NCBI RefSeq assembly: GCF_001556515.1 | Contig: NZ_LSJA01000039.1 | Location: forward strand, 1-14,062 | Direction of reading: 5' to 3' | DNA from: Caulobacter sp. CCH9-E1 | GTDB lineage: Bacteria > Pseudomonadota > Alphaproteobacteria > Caulobacterales > Caulobacteraceae | Length of the DNA: 14,062 nucleotides | Shown here: piece after piece, positions 1-6,764 of the stretch | Layout: each line of letters begins with the position of its first letter | Numbering within the stretch: the first letter of the stretch is position 1 | Notes under the pieces: generated by a model | What the model saw: only the letters and a program-made list of their open reading frames with translations | What the model was told of the DNA's origin: nothing | Databases searched by the model: none | Position numbers and translations under genes: made by a program

Positions 1-51
1 CTGGACATAGCTGGCCGTCGCGCGGTCATCCTCGATCAGGAGAAGCTTCAT
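1..51 (-). CDS. Response regulator (OmpR type), N-terminal fragment cut by the window edge
   Basis: Only the first 17 residues are visible, reading MKLLLIEDDRATASYVQ from an ATG at 51. The hydrophobic beta-strand followed by E7-D8-D9 is the start of a receiver domain, whose acidic pair binds Mg2+ during phosphotransfer. This wording is typical of OmpR/PhoB-family transcription regulators of two-component systems, many of which control metal efflux or envelope genes. The output domain and any partner kinase lie outside the window. The gene points away from the Gly/His-rich gene at 388. No clear Shine-Dalgarno is seen before the start. The family is well supported; the regulated function is unknown. 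Confidence 0.75.
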   Translation of the reverse strand, partial: MKLLLIEDDRATASYVQ

Positions 52-387
52 GGGCAGAGTCTGAAGGGTCCTCGGCATCCGATCCAGGGGGATGTCAGTT
101 TCGGCGATCGCCGCCAGCTGCCGGCGGGGTCGACCGGCAGCTGGCGGGCTTGGCCGGCGCCTCGAGCGCGTCCACGGGGGGCAGGTGGACCGCTCGGCGT
201 CACCGCGCCGCCACCGACGAGGATGCCGCCAAGAACTTTCAGGCGCGTGGGGCCGGCGTGAACTCGATTTCATGTTCATGGACGGCTTCGCCGACGCCAT
301 GATGAAATGGAATTCATCCGGCTCCCATGCCCACGACACCTGGCGGGTCAATCTGGTCAGCTTGCTTGGCGCAGAGGAGCGCCCCCC
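52..387. other. Intergenic stretch with a probable frameshifted gene remnant
   Basis: No intact gene is visible. Two plus-strand frames in succession have the GC-rich third positions expected of coding DNA. From about 130 to 260 one frame reads ATDEDAAKNFQARGAGV near its end. From 272 to 391 another frame reads MFMDGFADAMMKWNSSGSHA and continues to a TGA at 389-391. The two together look like one reading frame broken by a frameshift near 255-270. The last frame stops inside the ATGA that starts the next gene (388), which suggests former or present translational coupling. I do not recognise the family. Confidence 0.3.
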
Positions 388-822
388 ATGATCAGAATCA
401 CCTGTGCAACTGTGATGGCGACAGCCGGACTGGCCGCGCCGCCCATCGGCGTCGCACAACCCATCGGTCCCACGCAGCCGCCCTTCGTCTACTACGTCGT
501 CCCGTGCGGGAGCCCGGGCGCGATCGCGGCGACGCCGGCCTTGACTCCATCCGCCGACCCGGCCCTGCCGGTGGAGGCCGTCTGTGTCGTACCGGTCGCC
601 ACCGGCGCGGGTCCGCCGCCGCGCCCGCGCTATTCGTCTTACGCTTACGATCCATGGGGGCCGAGTTACTATTCCAGGCCGTTCTACGGCTCCTTCGGCC
701 TCAGTTTCTTCAGTGGCGGCCACCACAGTGGCGGCCACTTCGGCGGGGCCCATTCGAGCTTCGGCCACGGTGGGGGTGGCCACTTCGGCGGTGGGCACGG
801 CGCGGGCGGGCGCAGCCATTAA
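388..822 (+). CDS. Secreted Gly/His-rich small protein
   Basis: The 144-aa product starts at the ATG at 388, which has AGAGGAG about 9 nt upstream; a longer frame from 307 has no better start. Residues 1 to about 24 (MIRITCATVMATAGLAAPPI and on, ending VAQ) form a signal peptide, so the protein is exported. The middle is Pro/Tyr-rich with two cysteines. The last 35 or so residues are almost only Gly, His, Ser and Phe in a GGH-type pattern with 8 histidines. The DNA of this tail contains short direct repeats (712-723 and 727-738; 733-746 and 777-791), which suggest growth by slippage. His-rich tails can bind metals such as Ni, Cu or Zn, but no family is recognised and this role is inference. 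The start overlaps the stop of an upstream remnant frame. Confidence 0.65.
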   Translation: MIRITCATVMATAGLAAPPIGVAQPIGPTQPPFVYYVVPCGSPGAIAATPALTPSADPALPVEAVCVVPVATGAGPPPRPRYSSYAYDPWGPSYYSRPFYGSFGLSFFSGGHHSGGHFGGAHSSFGHGGGGHFGGGHGAGGRSH

Positions 823-941
823 ATCTAATCCTTAAACTCGCCGCCGCACCGCTGAGCGCGATCCCCTAAGAATGGTCGTCGGCGGCGCTCTTTGAGGGTA
901 GCTTCGGTGCTTTCGGCGCGGATAGACGGGAGGACCGGACG

Positions 942-1202
942 ATGGAAACCTGGACCTATTCGGTCGTGCCGGCGCCCGGTGGCTGGGCGGTTGAACAACC
1001 CTTCCGCCTGCCGCTCATGTTCCTCTCCGGAGGGCGCGCGGAAGCCAAGGCCAAGGAACTGGCAGCGTCCCGGGGGCAGTGTGCCGAGGTCCTCGTGTTC
1101 GATCGCGACCATAGACTTCTGGCCCGTCGGCGATACGACCAGCATTTCGATCTGCAGCTCCGCCGCGATTTGGGTGAGGGCGAGGCGCGACCTCCCGCGT
1201 AA
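942..1202 (+). CDS. Small hypothetical protein, DUF2188-like
   Basis: The 86-aa product starts at an ATG preceded by GGGAGGA at good spacing. The pattern of a VVPAPGGWAVE opening, an alternating K/A helix (AEAKAKELAASRG) and a closing strand (AEVLVFDRDHRLLARRRY) resembles the DUF2188 fold, a short beta-alpha-beta domain of unknown function common in proteobacteria. There is no signal peptide or membrane segment, so it is probably cytoplasmic. It lies 43 nt before a receiver-domain gene on the same strand and the two may be cotranscribed. The family assignment rests on pattern only; that it is a gene is likelier, given the ribosome site and codon bias. Confidence 0.6.
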   Translation: METWTYSVVPAPGGWAVEQPFRLPLMFLSGGRAEAKAKELAASRGQCAEVLVFDRDHRLLARRRYDQHFDLQLRRDLGEGEARPPA

Positions 1203-1244
1203 CCCCTTTAGGACCCAAGTGTCTGTGTGGGGTGACGGAGTCTT

Positions 1245-1628
1245 ATGCGTCGTGAGGTCGTTCTGGTCGTGGATGACGACCCGGCATGCCGGGAGCTCAT
1301 CTCAGAGATCTTGGCCGACGCCGAGTATGACTGCCTGCAAGCCGACGGGGGTCGTGGGGCCATCGACCTGACGGCGAGACGGCCGGACGTGCTGCTGACC
1401 GATCTGCTGATGCCAGACAAGGACGGCGTCGAAGTCATCATGGAGGTCCGGCGGCGCTGGCCCTTGACGCGGATCGTGGCGATGAGCGGCGGCTTCGGGG
1501 TCATCGAAGCCGGCCAGCTCCTCCGCACGGCCACCATGCTCGGCGCGCACGCTGTGCTTCGCAAGCCGTTCACGAGCGCGCAACTACTAGATTGCGTGTC
1601 GGCGGTGCTCCTGGCGCGCCGGCCATAA
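1245..1628 (+). CDS. Single-domain response regulator (CheY-like receiver)
   Basis: The 127-aa product is a complete receiver domain with no output domain. The acidic pocket is D10-D11-D12, the phosphoacceptor is D53 in LLTDLLMPDKDG, the conserved Ser/Thr is S81 in AMSGG, and the invariant lysine is K107 in LRKPF, so all residues needed for phosphorylation are present. The ATG at 1245 is preceded by GGAG with a 4-5 nt gap. Such stand-alone receivers work by protein contact, for example at the flagellar motor or as phosphorelay intermediates. Here no kinase is adjacent. It converges on flgC, whose end is 145 nt away, but a motility role is only suggested by that neighbour. Confidence 0.9.
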   Translation: MRREVVLVVDDDPACRELISEILADAEYDCLQADGGRGAIDLTARRPDVLLTDLLMPDKDGVEVIMEVRRRWPLTRIVAMSGGFGVIEAGQLLRTATMLGAHAVLRKPFTSAQLLDCVSAVLLARRP

Positions 1629-1773
1629 CTGCACCTGCAATGATTTCCAAGGCCGACCTGAGCCACCGGGGCGCGTGGCGTATGCGCAATCGCAGAAGCT
1701 GACCTCGCTCCCGCTGCACATGCTGCGCTAATACTGGTTGAGCGCTTGGCCCCCGCAGGCTCCAGAGACCGCA

Positions 1774-2193
1774 TCATCGCTTCAACAGGTCGAGGGTCCT
1801 CTTCTCGATCGCGTCTTGGTTCTCCAGAACGTTAAGGTTGGCTTCGTAGGCGCGCATCGCCTGCTTCATGTCCAGCGCTTCGATCAGACCGTTCACGTTG
1901 GGTAGCAGGACGTAGCCGCGCGCATCTGCCGCTGGGTGACCAGGGTCGTACTCTTTTGAGAATTCCGCGGGATCGGGTTTGACGCCCGCCATCTGAACCC
2001 CATTCCCACCGTCCATCCGCAGGACCTTGAACACAGGGATTTGGCGCCGGTACGGCTCGCCGCCAGGAGTTTGCGCCGTCGAGGATGAATTGGCCATGTT
2101 TTCTGCGATGACCCGCATTCGCGCTTGCTCAGCCCGAAGCGCCGATGCGGCAATGGCGGCGACGCCGTCGCCCTGCGTTCCGATCTTCGCCAT
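1774..2193 (-). CDS. flgC: Flagellar basal-body rod protein FlgC
   Basis: The 139-aa product has the usual FlgC length. FlgC is a proximal rod subunit exported by the flagellar type III apparatus. The N-terminal helix holds the rod-protein signature (SALRAEQARMRVIAENMANS at about residues 17-36). The middle has PYRRQIPVF, GVKPDPAEF and EYDPGHPAAD, all typical of FlgC. The C-terminal helix (EALDMKQAMRAYEANLNV onward) forms the coiled coil of axial proteins. The start at 2193 has GAGGGATAA upstream. FlgC is normally encoded with flgB and fliE; neither is here, and the neighbours are a receiver gene and an NTF2-like gene. It is either a second copy or a relocated one. The reading frame is intact. 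Confidence 0.93.
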   Translation of the reverse strand: MAKIGTQGDGVAAIAASALRAEQARMRVIAENMANSSSTAQTPGGEPYRRQIPVFKVLRMDGGNGVQMAGVKPDPAEFSKEYDPGHPAADARGYVLLPNVNGLIEALDMKQAMRAYEANLNVLENQDAIEKRTLDLLKR

Positions 2194-2299
2194 GACGGTT
2201 TATCCCTCATCATCTCCTCGAGGCTCAGGTATCGTGATTAACGCTTGGTGAAGGCCGTGTAACTTGGAGGTATGGAGTTCGGCGAAATCTAACGGATCC

Positions 2300-2342
2300 A
2301 GCCGACAACACTGACATTCCTGGAACGTTAGTGTTGTCGGCT
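2300..2342. repeat. 43-nt near-perfect palindrome (21-nt arms)
   Basis: AGCCGACAACACT at 2300-2312 is matched exactly by AGTGTTGTCGGCT at 2330-2342. The inner bases GACATTCC and GGAACGTT continue the symmetry around a single central T at 2321, with two mismatched pairs, so 19 of 21 pairs match. As RNA this would be one long hairpin. It sits 54 nt after the NTF2-like gene and upstream of flgC, both on the minus strand. It could end transcription of the NTF2-like gene, though no run of T follows it. It could also be an operator or fused ends of a lost mobile element. Confidence 0.8.
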
Positions 2343-2395
2343 TGGTACTTCTCGCCGGCTTCGCGCACGCGGCTTGTGGGATACTCTCCGGAGCT

Positions 2396-2905
2396 TCAGC
2401 GAGACGTCGGCGGAAGTGCGCGCGATGACCAGTGCACGTGGACGATCCGCCAGACGCCGGCCGCCTTCTCCAAGATCATGGTTTCCGTGGTGATCCGTGG
2501 CTGCGCCTTTCCTTCGGCCTGCGGACGAACTGCGCCCTCCGAAGCGATCCAGGCGAAGTTTCCGCCGCCGCCGCCGCTGCGACGGTTCAGGGTTTCCGTA
2601 GCCAGCTTGGCGAAGGCCGCGTCGGCCGGCAGATGGTGGGCCGCGTAGTCCGATCTTGAGCGCTCCGCGCCGCCGGCCTCAAAGATCAGGACGGCGTCAT
2701 CAAGCAGACTCGCGGCCTTTGAAGCGTCCCCCGCCTTCAGAGCCGCATGGAAGGCGTCGACGACAGTCGCTGCCTCGGCGGCTGCGGGGTTGAGATGTGC
2801 GGCCATCAGCGAAGGGCCGGGGACCGGATCATGGGCGGACGCCGTCATCGGAGCGGCGAGCAGGGCCGCGACCATGACCGAGGTCAGTCTGGCGAGATAA
2901 ACCAT
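2396..2905 (-). CDS. Secreted NTF2-like (SnoaL/DUF4440-type) protein
   Basis: The 169-aa product starts best at the ATG at 2905, with AAAAGGA upstream; a TTG directly before it at 2908 is a weaker choice. Residues 1 to about 24 are a signal peptide ending in MTASAHD. The rest is one NTF2-like cone domain. It has a first helix AATVVDAFHAALKAGD, the turn DDAVLIFEAGG, then YAAHHLPADAAF, and a last strand pair ending GVWRIVHVHWSSRALP. Members of this family with the HHLPAD segment are usually periplasmic proteins of unknown activity. A five-glycine stretch (GGGGG), coded by CCG repeats near 2563-2580, interrupts the domain. It is a paralogue of the protein at 6245-6706. No catalytic role can be assigned. 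Confidence 0.8.
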   Translation of the reverse strand: MVYLARLTSVMVAALLAAPMTASAHDPVPGPSLMAAHLNPAAAEAATVVDAFHAALKAGDASKAASLLDDAVLIFEAGGAERSRSDYAAHHLPADAAFAKLATETLNRRSGGGGGNFAWIASEGAVRPQAEGKAQPRITTETMILEKAAGVWRIVHVHWSSRALPPTSR

Positions 2906-2986
2906 CAATGTTCCTTTTCAGCAGGGGGGAGAGCTTGTGGTTGGAAGTCGGTGCAGCGAACATGCGCGCCTGCGGGGGGAATAGAG

Positions 2987-4238
<1,252 letters not shown>

Positions 4239-4246
<8 letters not shown>

Positions 4247-4550
4247 CGGAGGGCCGCATGTCGGTGTCGAGCTGCTCGGCCAGCAGCTTGCGGGCCCGGT
4301 AGACGCGCGTCTCGATGGTCTTGATCGAGACGCCGAGGATCTGGGCGGCGTCGTGATGACTCAGACCTTCGAAGGCGGTGAGCAAAAGCGGCTCCTTCAG
4401 GGGCGCCGGCAACCGCGCGATGGCGCGGTCCAGCCGCATCGCTTGCTCGTCCACCAAAACGCCGGCCTCGGCGCTGGGCGACGGGTCGGGCGCGCTCAGC
4501 GCCTCGGTATCCTCGAGACCGCCCGACCCGAAGATCACACGACGGACCAC
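4239..4550 (-). CDS. ECF sigma factor, C-terminal (sigma4) half after an in-frame amber
   Basis: This frame directly continues the sigma2 half at 4551-4826 after a TAG. From a GTG at 4550 it gives 103 aa: a linker (FGSGGLEDTEALSAPDPSPS), then region 4 with ARLPAPLKEPLLLTAFEGLS and a helix-turn-helix (DAAQILGVSIKTIETRVYRA) that would contact the -35 element. The GTG immediately after the TAG could allow reinitiation and a separate sigma4 protein, but there is no good ribosome site of its own. The simplest reading is that this is the 3' part of one gene broken by a nonsense mutation. Its stop overlaps the end of the nuclease-like gene by 8 nt, tail to tail. Confidence 0.75.
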
Positions 4551-4826
4551 CTATCGGCGGCCACGGTCGCGCGCCTTGTTGATCGCGATCGTGCGCAGCC
4601 AGGCGCCAAAGGGGCGCTCCGAATCGTAGCGCTTCAGTGCGCTCCACGCGGCGATGAAGGCTTCGTGCACGGCTTCGTAAGCTTCGTCGGCGTCCCCGGT
4701 GTAGCGGCGGAGCAGCCGGTAGAGGCCATCCTTATGGCGACGAACGAGCAGGGCGAAGGCCCGATCATCCCCAGCCGCGGCTGATCGGGCGAGTCTGCTG
4801 TCGGACGCCTCGGCGTCCACCTTCAC
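4551..4826 (-). pseudogene. ECF sigma factor, N-terminal (sigma2) half ending at an amber codon
   Basis: From a GTG at 4826 this reads 91 aa of an ECF sigma factor. Region 2 is clear: AFALLVRRHKDGLYRLLRRY, then the core-binding DADEAYEAVHEAFIAAWSAL, then the promoter-melting segment RPFGAWLRTIAINKARDRGRR. It stops at TAG (4551-4553), exactly in the sigma2-sigma4 linker. The next codon, in the same frame, continues as VVRRVIFG and then sigma4 (4239-4550). A one-base change from CAG or another codon would explain the stop. No anti-sigma gene is adjacent. A sigma2 domain alone is not expected to select promoters normally, so the gene is probably inactive unless the stop is read through or the halves act together. 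Confidence 0.8.
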
Positions 4827-4946
4827 CTCGTGTCTTCGGTCAGGGACCTAACGACGGTCTCGTCGAATCGTGCCGCCTGATCATCTCTCCCATTGTTTGC
4901 GTCGCTCGATCTTGGTCACCCTGCGCCGCGACGCTGAGGCGTAGCG

Positions 4947-5318
4947 TCAGAAGCGGGTCAGTTCGGTGATCTGCTGGCTCTCCAACCTGAAGCGGACCTT
5001 GTCCCCTACCGTAGCGCTATTCAGAAGAGCGCTCTTGCCCACGGCGAAGGCCATCGTCCCTGCGGGCCAGTTCAGCGGCTCGATGGCGTCGTAGGCGATT
5101 GTGATCCTGCCTGCCGTTGCATCGATGGCTCGCACCAGGCCGACGCCGCGAATCTCACTCATCTTCAATGGCGGGGCCGCCGGGGGCGAGATCGCCTGCG
5201 GACGTGGCGCGGGCCGGCTTGCCGGCCTAGGGGTCGACGGTCCGTCCCCGGCCCCGGGGTGCGCGCTCGCAGCCGTAGCGGCGCCGAGGCACAGGACCAG
5301 CGCAAAGATGTGCTTCAT
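4947..5318 (-). CDS. CusF-like periplasmic copper-binding-family protein with altered ligand residues
   Basis: The 123-aa product starts at the ATG at 5318 (AGGA about 10 nt upstream). Residues 1-19 form a signal peptide ending in ASA, followed by a Pro/Ala-rich linker (about 20-50) and a small beta-barrel of the CusF type: GVGLVRAIDATAGRITIAYD, LNWPAGTMAFAV, GDKVRFRLE. CusF hands Cu(I)/Ag(I) to the CusCBA efflux pump using one His, two Met and a Trp that caps the metal. Here the Trp (W84) and one Met (M89) remain. The His position is Y76 and the first Met position is G87. The fold is well supported but metal binding must be weak or different. A 7-nt-loop inverted repeat (4930-4948) overlaps its stop. 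Confidence 0.8.
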   Translation of the reverse strand: MKHIFALVLCLGAATAASAHPGAGDGPSTPRPASRPAPRPQAISPPAAPPLKMSEIRGVGLVRAIDATAGRITIAYDAIEPLNWPAGTMAFAVGKSALLNSATVGDKVRFRLESQQITELTRF

Positions 5319-5828
5319 CGCTTGCCGTTCCTGCCGCAGAGATCGCCCGTTCAGCCCAGGGCTCCCGGCCGCAATCTCGCTCCTTGAAGGTGTTACGCGC
5401 GGCGAGATGGATACCCCTCGCCTAGCGCGGCATTTCATTCACGGTGAATCGCAGTCTCTAGTGACGGACTGCGCGCCGGACCTTACCGTCGGCCCCGTTG
5501 ATGGGCAGGGATTGGGCTGCCACTTCCTCAACAGACCACTTGCCTGCTTGCAGGGCCAACCATGGTGTCGCCGCTGAAGGGCTGGTGTAAATGGACGCCA
5601 CGAGGGCTGAAACGCGAAACGTCGGCGCGCTCCCGCTGTGATAGCGCCGCATCGCTAGAGATTGGCGAGGACCTGAAGGCGTGCCTGACCTGCTTGTGGG
5701 CACGTGGAGGCATGCTCTTCTGCCAAGACGCGCACCATGAATAGTGGGGGCCATTCACTGTTTCTTCAGTGCGCTCCCGCTAGCGATTTCTGAGCTCAGC
5801 AAGAGCACAACGAGGAAGGAACATTCCG
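5319..5828. other. 510-base stretch with no convincing gene
   Basis: Short open frames exist on both strands here, but they are Arg/Ser-rich, lack ribosome sites and resemble no family I know. What can be seen is a perfect palindrome at 5437-5449, an inverted repeat GCAGTC/GACTGC at 5451-5472, and the leader of the small protein at 5829, which carries AGGAAGGAA at 5814-5822. Promoters for the CusF-like gene (minus) and the small gene (plus) should both lie in this divergent region. Confidence 0.5.
5437..5449. promoter_or_regulatory. Perfect 6-1-6 palindrome upstream of the CusF-like gene
   Basis: ATTCAC-G-GTGAAT is a perfect inverted repeat about 120 nt before the CusF-like start. Its size fits a dimeric regulator site. 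No regulator can be named from the sequence, and a 13-base palindrome can occur by chance. Confidence 0.3.
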
Positions 5829-5990
5829 ATGAACGTCTCCGCCGCAAGCGCCGTGAATTCTGCCGCCCTGGCGCAGGCCGCTCGGGCGCCGCAGCAAACC
5901 CAGCCGCCGGCCAAGCCTGAGACGAGCCACGCCACTGGCGAGACCTCGCACAATAGCAAGCCTGCGGGCACGCTCGACATCAAGGTCTAG
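5829..5990 (+). CDS. Small Ala/Pro-rich protein of 53 aa, unrecognised
   Basis: The ATG at 5829 follows AGGAAGGAA at suitable spacing, one of the best ribosome sites in the window. The product begins MNVSAASAVNSAALAQAARA, has a Gln/Pro-rich middle (APQQTQPPAK), a polar Thr/Ser/His stretch and ends PAGTLDIKV. There is no signal peptide, membrane segment or cysteine. The first helix is Ala-rich and could be amphipathic. The opening MNVSA and Ala-rich helix recall small putative motility proteins (YjfB-like), but the rest does not match, so I leave it unnamed. A 10-bp inverted repeat 28 nt after the stop would serve as its terminator. Confidence 0.5.
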   Translation: MNVSAASAVNSAALAQAARAPQQTQPPAKPETSHATGETSHNSKPAGTLDIKV

Positions 5991-6017
5991 CACGACCCAC
6001 GTCGGGCTCTGAGATTT

Positions 6018-6054
6018 GACCGGGAGTGATGCGCGAGCGTCAATACTCCCGGTC
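6018..6054. terminator. Inverted repeat between convergent genes, terminator candidate
   Basis: GACCGGGAGT (6018-6027) and ACTCCCGGTC (6045-6054) form a perfect 10-bp stem around a 17-nt loop. It lies 28 nt after the small plus-strand gene and beyond the end of the minus-strand NTF2-like gene, so it could end transcription from both sides. No T run follows on either strand. Confidence 0.45.
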
Positions 6055-6244
6055 GGGTCGAGCAACCGTGACCGCGCCGCCTTCAGAGGCTCACGATCCA
6101 GGCTGGTTCTTCGCGTCTGCGACGCGGACAGGCAGAATTTGACGCGCACAAGCGCCGGCTCCCGCCGCCCGTCGGCACTTTCCGATCAATCCGGGAGCGG
6201 ACGTTGCTTCACTCCCACAGCATGGAGGCGCGCTCGGGTCGCTC

Positions 6245-6706
6245 TCAGGGCGCCCTTGAGGACAGGTGAAGCTGTGCGATGCGCCAGGCGCCGGCGCTTC
6301 GCACCAGGACGGCCGTGCTCACCCCGCGCCGTTCGATGACGCCTTGGCGGCCCTTGGCGCGGATGACGTAGCCGTGCTCCTCGCGGGCCCACGCCACCTC
6401 GCCCAGCACCTGAATGTCCACCTTGCGATTCTTGATCTCGAAACTGTCGAATGCGGCGAGCTCCGGCCCGAGATGATGGTTCAGGTATTGACCGATCGGC
6501 CCCTCGTAACGCCCGCCTTCGAGGACGGCGGCGTCCGGGGTGAAGAGCCGCGCCAACTCTCTAACCTCGCGTTGCTCCAGGGCGGTCGTGAACGCGTCGA
6601 GGACGTTGCGAACCTCGGCCGCCGGCGCCTGCGCCGCCTGTGTCTGCGCCGAAGCCGGAGCGGCGATGGCCAAGATCGCGAACGCGGCGAAATGGTGATG
6701 TTGCAT
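6245..6706 (-). CDS. Secreted NTF2-like (SnoaL/DUF4440-type) protein next to TonB receptor
   Basis: The 153-aa product starts at the ATG at 6706, giving a clean signal peptide (MQHHHFAAFAILAIAAPASA); longer frames reach into the receptor gene. The mature part is an NTF2-like domain: helix VRNVLDAFTTALEQREV, LFTPDAAVLEGGRYEG, YLNHHLGPELAAFDSFEI, and closing strands VLVRSAGAWRIAQLHLSSRAP. The HHL-x-x-E-L-AAF segment and the WRI..LH.SSRAP end match the protein at 2396-2905, so the two are paralogues. The active centre cannot be read from the sequence. It follows the TonB receptor by 58 nt on the same strand with a strong hairpin between, so it may be expressed by read-through. The ribosome site is weak (GAGAAAA). 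Confidence 0.82.
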   Translation of the reverse strand: MQHHHFAAFAILAIAAPASAQTQAAQAPAAEVRNVLDAFTTALEQREVRELARLFTPDAAVLEGGRYEGPIGQYLNHHLGPELAAFDSFEIKNRKVDIQVLGEVAWAREEHGYVIRAKGRQGVIERRGVSTAVLVRSAGAWRIAQLHLSSRAP

Positions 6707-6731
6707 CTGTTTTTCTCGAAACCCAAAAGAT

Positions 6732-6756
6732 CCCCCTCCGCCGAGGGCGGAGGGGG
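6732..6756 (-). terminator. 11-bp GC hairpin after the TonB receptor gene
   Basis: CCCCCTCCGCC (6732-6742) and GGCGGAGGGGG (6746-6756) pair perfectly over a 3-nt loop. On the minus strand the hairpin is followed by ATCTTTTGG, a short T-rich run, so it fits an intrinsic terminator of the receptor gene. Because the NTF2-like gene begins only 26 nt further on, it may act as a partial terminator or mRNA stabiliser. Confidence 0.7.
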
Positions 6757-6764
6757 CAAGAAGC

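Noticed and set aside
5562..5744. 60-codon plus-strand open frame with several Cys and Trp
   Set aside because: No ribosome site, no family likeness and Arg/Ser-rich composition typical of chance frames in this DNA.
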